From contig CM075103.1 of the NCBI GenBank assembly GCA_037576195.1, positions 3,100,001 through 3,164,000 of the forward strand: DNA of 64,000 bases, written 5' to 3'. Every line of letters starts with the position of its first letter. The stretch's first letter is position 1. The notes beneath the pieces are model-generated. The model saw only the letters and a program-made list of their open reading frames with translations. It searched no databases and was not told the DNA's origin. The stretch is from Phytoseiulus persimilis. Lineage: Eukaryota > Arthropoda > Arachnida > Mesostigmata > Phytoseiidae. The position numbers and the translations under genes are program-made. Below are positions 59,901-64,000 of the stretch, in pieces.

Positions 59901-61604
59901 CACCACAAGACCCACGATGATGATGCTTATCCCAGCTGGATTCCCTTCAGCCCTAACCAGGGGTGTCACGCTTTTGGTCATCTCCGCGTGATTCGATCGA
60001 TCGACCGAGGTTTCCCTGTTTTAGCTAATCCCGGTTCTCGGGGGCCTGAGGCAATATTCTCTAGCCGGAAGTAACCGAGCGTCGGATACGTATCACTCCG
60101 ACGCCATCTTAAGCGTTCTATAGATGTAGAGAGTTTTAAGTTGTATCGCGTGGATGTGTCGAAGATAACCTCCCACAGAGAGACTCGAAATTGACCCTTT
60201 CTTCGTTTGAAGGTCTCATCCAATCAACGGTGGAGACGACAAATCTCAACCGATCGAGTTCGGTTGGTGTTTGACTTGATGCGAGGAGGGACACCGTGCC
60301 AACGTGGCAAGGTCGCGCGAATCGTTTCCGAGCTCCAGATTTGGCGAGCCATCCTATCAGCCTTGAAAATCGCTGATTTCTCGACGAAGCTCCGCCCCCT
60401 TTGCGGAGGGAAGCCGAGTTTGGAAAATAATCCTGCTGTTGGGCGTCATTTTTTTCCCCGAAAACCTAGGAATCCCTCCTGGAAGCCTGAAACGGGATGA
60501 GCCTGGTTCTCCGGTAGGAAAATGCCGTCGGATCGACCCAGCGACCTCAAAGTCTGGCAATCTGGATCAGCTTTGAAAGCTCCCGAAGTTTTCCTCAAAT
60601 TTGGTTTGGGGAAGAGCATAAGAGACGAAATTTTGTAAGGATATCGGAGATTCCTGAGGCTGATACGATCGCACGCCCCTTTTCGAGCTTTGACCGGTTT
60701 ACAGAATACGAAAATTCGCAACCTGAAGTGACCACCCTGTAGTGATCAGAGTTTCATTCTGTTCACTCAAATCAAGCCAAAATCGTTTCTTCAGGCCGAG
60801 ATACCGATGGAACATTTGTCCCGTTCGCATCCTTCAGAGAGAATTGGCCAAAGCACAGGAACAGACCTCAGACATTTTCGGGGAAGGGCCGAATGAGATC
60901 TGTGATGGTTTCCTGAACGAAATTCCTAGAAACCCTCGTAAGGTTCCAACGCCGAGAGATTATAACAGATGAGGTGGGGAACTCCACATAAGACCAGATG
61001 GATTGTGACTGTCTACTCCTGACCGTGATCCACAGCGCGCTCGCTGATTTCCGCGGCCGCAGTCTGCCGTTTACGCGTTCCGCCGCTGAGAAGCGAATCT
61101 GTTTAGGTCTTGGAAGGGGCCTGACTTGCGTGTTCGTGCGCTCTTTGTGACATTCGCGTTGTGCCCGAACTTGCCCAAACTCGATGTCAGCTACCGTCCC
61201 CTCCAGAGGAGATCGTGTGCTCTGTCGTACGATGAGGATCCGAGGCGTGGGACGTATACTTCTTTGGATTGAATCATTTGAGACAGTGGTTCTCAACCTT
61301 TCCGGCCTTGTGCATTCCCCCTTCCCCCAACGCTAGAGAGAGGAAGTCGTGACCTCTAAGCCCCGTCGGAAATTCTGATGGAGGAGACGAACAATCTGAA
61401 GCCTCTGGGATGAACCTCCTGGGATGCAAAGCGACCGGTCCGACCTAACGTTCTCGATTACACCTCAAGTGCACGTGTTCTTAGGACTGAGAGTGTGTGT
61501 GACGCCAAGGATGGACATACGCGGTGGTAGCGATCTTTGACGCACCTCCCAACCATTCGGTACATGGAAAGGGTCTCGTTCTCCAACGCAACTTCTCTGA
61601 TTCC
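56982..61604. other. Intergenic region between CCP-MAM and Zdhhc6-type genes
   Basis: It should hold the promoter of the CCP-MAM gene at its left end. Splice-flanked open segments occur (for example a CAG-bounded stretch at 57.92-58.11 kb, minus strand) but all frames contain stops. Repeat-like sequence lies at 60.3-60.9 kb and the hAT-like terminus at 61284. Confidence 0.5.
61284..61298 (+). mobile_element. hAT-like transposon terminus (one end only)
   Basis: CAGTGGTTCTCAACC matches the terminal inverted repeat typical of hAT-superfamily non-autonomous elements in animals. The following bases (a pyrimidine-rich CCCCCTTCCCCC stretch) also resemble such elements. I did not find the opposite terminus or target duplication, so this is probably an old, degraded copy lying beyond the 3' end of the Zdhhc6-type gene. 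Confidence 0.4.
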
Positions 61605-61610
61605 TTTATT
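61605..61610 (-). terminator. Poly(A) signal of the Zdhhc6-type gene
   Basis: AATAAA on the minus strand, about 210 nt beyond the TAA stop at 61819, a usual 3' UTR length. Cleavage site inferred, not seen. Confidence 0.55.
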
Positions 61611-61818
61611 CTCTGATACAACTTTGGAGAAACGAAGCTATATTATTTTACAATGCCTGTCAGTACTGCCCTGTTACGCCAGCGGTTTTCACCACAACTT
61701 GAAAATCATTCAGTAAGTTCATTTGTGTGTTCTCAGTTTCAACCCTAGGTGGGAACCGGGATCGATTCCCAAGATTTCTCAACGTCGTGCTTTTTCCACT
61801 CAAGTATTGCTTTTCAGT

Positions 61819-63613
61819 TTACTGGTCCTTTCTCGAAGCCAGACACGATATCACACAGTCGCTGGGGAACCAGCCTTTGGGTGGGTCTTTCACGGCGTCG
61901 ACACTCGAGGAAGGATCTATCTGACCGTAAAACCAGTATCTGCAAAGAGTCCGCGGTGAGAATCGACTCGTTTCCAACACTCCAACGCTGTGGCTCAACT
62001 CTTCTGCATGTTCAAAGGTATACTCACTTCTTCCACCGAGTCACGAAGACTCGTTCCCCGACCCTCAGCTTCAGGCGAGGCTCCCCGTTGATGGGTGTTT
62101 TTACACAAGTGCAGAACCCGTGCCCCCAGAATGGGAAGAAGCCACCGTGGTAGGCTCTGGTCACGATGTACAACTTTTGTCGCAGTCTCTTGTCTTCTTT
62201 CTGGAGTTTCTGCTCAATCTGTGGAGAGAGTTGATTCGATTCAATCCTGCTCTCCGTTCGGGGACGGCTCGAGTGGCTTATTTTTTCCGCGCGTCACGCC
62301 TCATGAATTGCAAAGAAGGCTCCGAGAACCCAATCTGGCACAATCGCTTCACGACGAGTTCTCCGGGCACTCACCGTCAACGTGTATTGATCACAGCCGC
62401 TCGCCACAGGCCAATCGATCCCATTGCCTTGCGGATCACAGAAAACCATGCGGAAATTCGGAAACCTCCCCAAATCGTAGGGATAAACCCAATCGTTTGT
62501 TCCCATCTCTTCGTGCCGCATCTCTGCTTTTTGATGAATCCAATTCTCGATTCCTGTCTGATTCTTGAGCACCACACCCAGTTGCATATACAAAAGGCAT
62601 CCCAACGCGATAACAACACCTGGAGAGAACACAGCCATTTCATTGGGAATAATCCTGGAGACGATGGGATCGCGAACTGGAATGTGTCGTCTCAAAACAA
62701 CCGAGCAGATAAAGAGTTTCAGGCTTATCTGAGAGCTGATCAACATTTCACGCAGCACCTAACATCTTACCGAGTGCGAGACCGATGCTGAGTACTGTGC
62801 AAACCGCTAACGGGAACGTTAGGTGTACTATCACTGGCGGCACGTAGCCCGGTGGTGGGTAACGTTCGCCTCGGATTGTCAGCTCAAAGCGGAGTCTCTC
62901 ATCCATATCCTCATACCACCGTGCGTTATAGGCTCTTTGAAGTCCGATTGTGAGCAGAACAAGTGAGTGCAACGCCCCAGTTACACAAAAGAGTAAGAAA
63001 TAACAGAAGTTTCTGTGGTTTCGGTGGCCAACACATGTGTTGATCCAAGGGCAGTGGTGGTCCATCTTGAGCACACATCGATCACATTTTCGGCAGTGAT
63101 GTGACCGGGGGGCTTTGTAGCCATCGCAAATAGCGCAGTATTGGAGCAACTGCTCGTGAGCCGGGTTTTCCTGCAGGATAAGAAAACTGTGTAAGCGTCG
63201 ATAGCTTTCGTCAGCACACGACTTTCTCTCAGAGAAGGTCTCTTCTTGGGTGGAAACAATTTCTCTCATGACGAAACGATCTGGAACCGAAACCTGTGTC
63301 CCATGCCGCTAGAATCTCCCCCGAGGAACAGAAAGAAAGCTATTCGACTCACCGGTCTCCATCCCTCAGGAACAAAACCGCCGCCGAGTGCGACAGAGCA
63401 CAGAAAGTTGTACATGATCAGCCCGATGGCTGCCATGTACATCAAGTAGTTCACCGTTCCCTCCACCGACTCGTACGGTGGTAACCATAATGACGTCAAG
63501 TAAACGCAGGTGAAGAACACGAGTTTTATGATGAACAGAGCGACGAATGGGCCCCAGTGGAAAAGTCTTCGTAGAAGTGCACCAAGGCTCCTCTCGCCCT
63601 CGCCATTTCCCAT
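61819..63613 (-). CDS. Zdhhc6: ZDHHC6-type palmitoyltransferase, complete, 5 exons
   Basis: Exons (minus, in order): 63353-63613, 63170-62771, 62619-62375, 62218-62028, 61939-61819. The spliced frame is 1218 nt, 405 residues plus TAA. Donors are GTGAGT, GTAAGA, GTGAGT and GTGAGT; acceptors all end CAG; every junction phase matches. The protein S-acylates cysteines of membrane proteins; the vertebrate relative acts at the ER. Seen: membrane helices near residues 20-40, 54-76, 143-166 and 200-235. The cysteine-rich domain at 99-149 carries the DHHC catalytic motif at 124-127 (KMDHHCPWIN), and a C-terminal SH3-like region fills about 303-405. Order and length match human ZDHHC6 (413 residues), including the HWGP start of helix 1, the GFVPEGW loop and the WPVASGC segment before the SH3-like part. 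The start at 63613 has a strong Kozak context (GCCATGG) and matches the family; an in-frame ATG at 63685 would add 24 atypical residues. The tail ends RKDQ, without the di-lysine-like end of the human protein. Confidence 0.95.
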
Positions 63614-63821
63614 GGCGTTCCGGGACCGAACGGAACGATGGTGAAATCGTTCTCCGAGACCGTTCGATCGAATCACGAATTTCAATGGCAGTCGGTACGG
63701 CTGTCAGTGAGTCCAGTCCGTCAATTACTTAAACGACTGAGACTTTCCCTTTCCCCGGCTGGTAAACAACTCCGTCGACAGCGTGTGGGTGCTTTCTTAA
63801 TGCAGTTCACGATGCGCGACT

Positions 63822-63968
63822 TCAGTCATATTCGATCTTCAGCTTCTTGAAGCCCGTGAGAAGTCGCTCCAAGAGAGTCTGGTGTGCACTCTCGGATTTC
63901 AAGCTCAGCTGGAAATGCCGCCCAAACAACCCGAAGCCGGAGATCAGCAGCCGGTGCTTTCTTTCCAT
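63822..63968 (-). CDS. Candidate small ORF, 48 residues, unknown function
   Basis: ATG at 63968 in a good context (ATCATGG), TGA at 63822. The frame is rich in G/C at third codon positions, as in the adjacent Zdhhc6-type gene, and encodes a basic, leucine-rich peptide without a signal sequence (starts MERKHRLLISGFGLFG, ends FKKLKIEYD). Its stop lies about 210 nt upstream of the Zdhhc6-type start, same strand. An in-frame stop lies 5' of the ATG, so it is either a complete micro-protein or a 3' exon whose acceptor I cannot see. The opposite strand is also open here from 63843 to the edge, after a CTTCAG acceptor-like site, so the coding strand is not settled. Confidence 0.35.
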   Translation of the reverse strand: MERKHRLLISGFGLFGRHFQLSLKSESAHQTLLERLLTGFKKLKIEYD

Positions 63969-64000
63969 GATAGTTTTTTACGGGGCTCGGATGTGGCAAC

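Noticed and set aside
62294-62758. 154-codon minus ORF as a separate gene
   Set aside because: Its ends are intron sequence; the inner part is exon 3 of the Zdhhc6-type gene with matching phase.
1-64000. Bacterial-type systems: operons, CRISPR, toxin-antitoxin, phage genes
   Set aside because: No ribosome-binding-site-spaced gene clusters or repeats with spacers; all recognised genes are spliced animal genes.

Overview
The window is eukaryotic genomic DNA, almost certainly from an arthropod. Its genes are split by GT-AG introns, carry animal-specific domain architectures (GABA-B receptor, MAM, CUB, Sushi) and sit in long non-coding sequence with simple-sequence repeats. Base composition is balanced to slightly GC-rich and CpG is not depleted, so long chance open frames occur in all six frames; most open frames here are not genes. 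An acarine such as a phytoseiid mite would fit, but that is inference.

Layout. Positions 1-34619: no exon I can recognise, only repeats, a few promoter-like motifs and unassigned open frames. Much of it may be intron 1 of the GABA-B receptor gene, whose first coding exon (34620-34985, minus strand) opens towards it. Positions 37863-56981 (minus) hold one spliced gene I could close completely: 8 coding exons giving a 540-residue type I membrane protein (signal peptide, Sushi/CCP domain, MAM domain, Ser/Thr/Pro-rich stalk, one membrane helix, short tail). Its 11.7-kb fourth intron (41788-53513) holds two further genes: a CUB-domain secreted-type gene on the opposite strand (first four exons, 46909-48167) and a single-exon histidine-rich secreted protein on the same strand (43359-43772). 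Positions 61819-63613 (minus) hold a complete five-exon gene for a ZDHHC6-type palmitoyltransferase, 405 residues, with a poly(A) signal downstream. A 48-codon open frame at 63822-63968 (minus) is a candidate neighbour at the right edge.

The genes do not form a pathway. Three encode surface or secreted proteins (receptor ectodomain, CCP-MAM protein, CUB protein), and ZDHHC6-type enzymes palmitoylate membrane proteins at the ER, but nothing in the sequence links them functionally. No bacterial-type defence system, CRISPR array, operon or rRNA was seen. The most unusual structure is the gene-in-intron nest at 37.9-57 kb.
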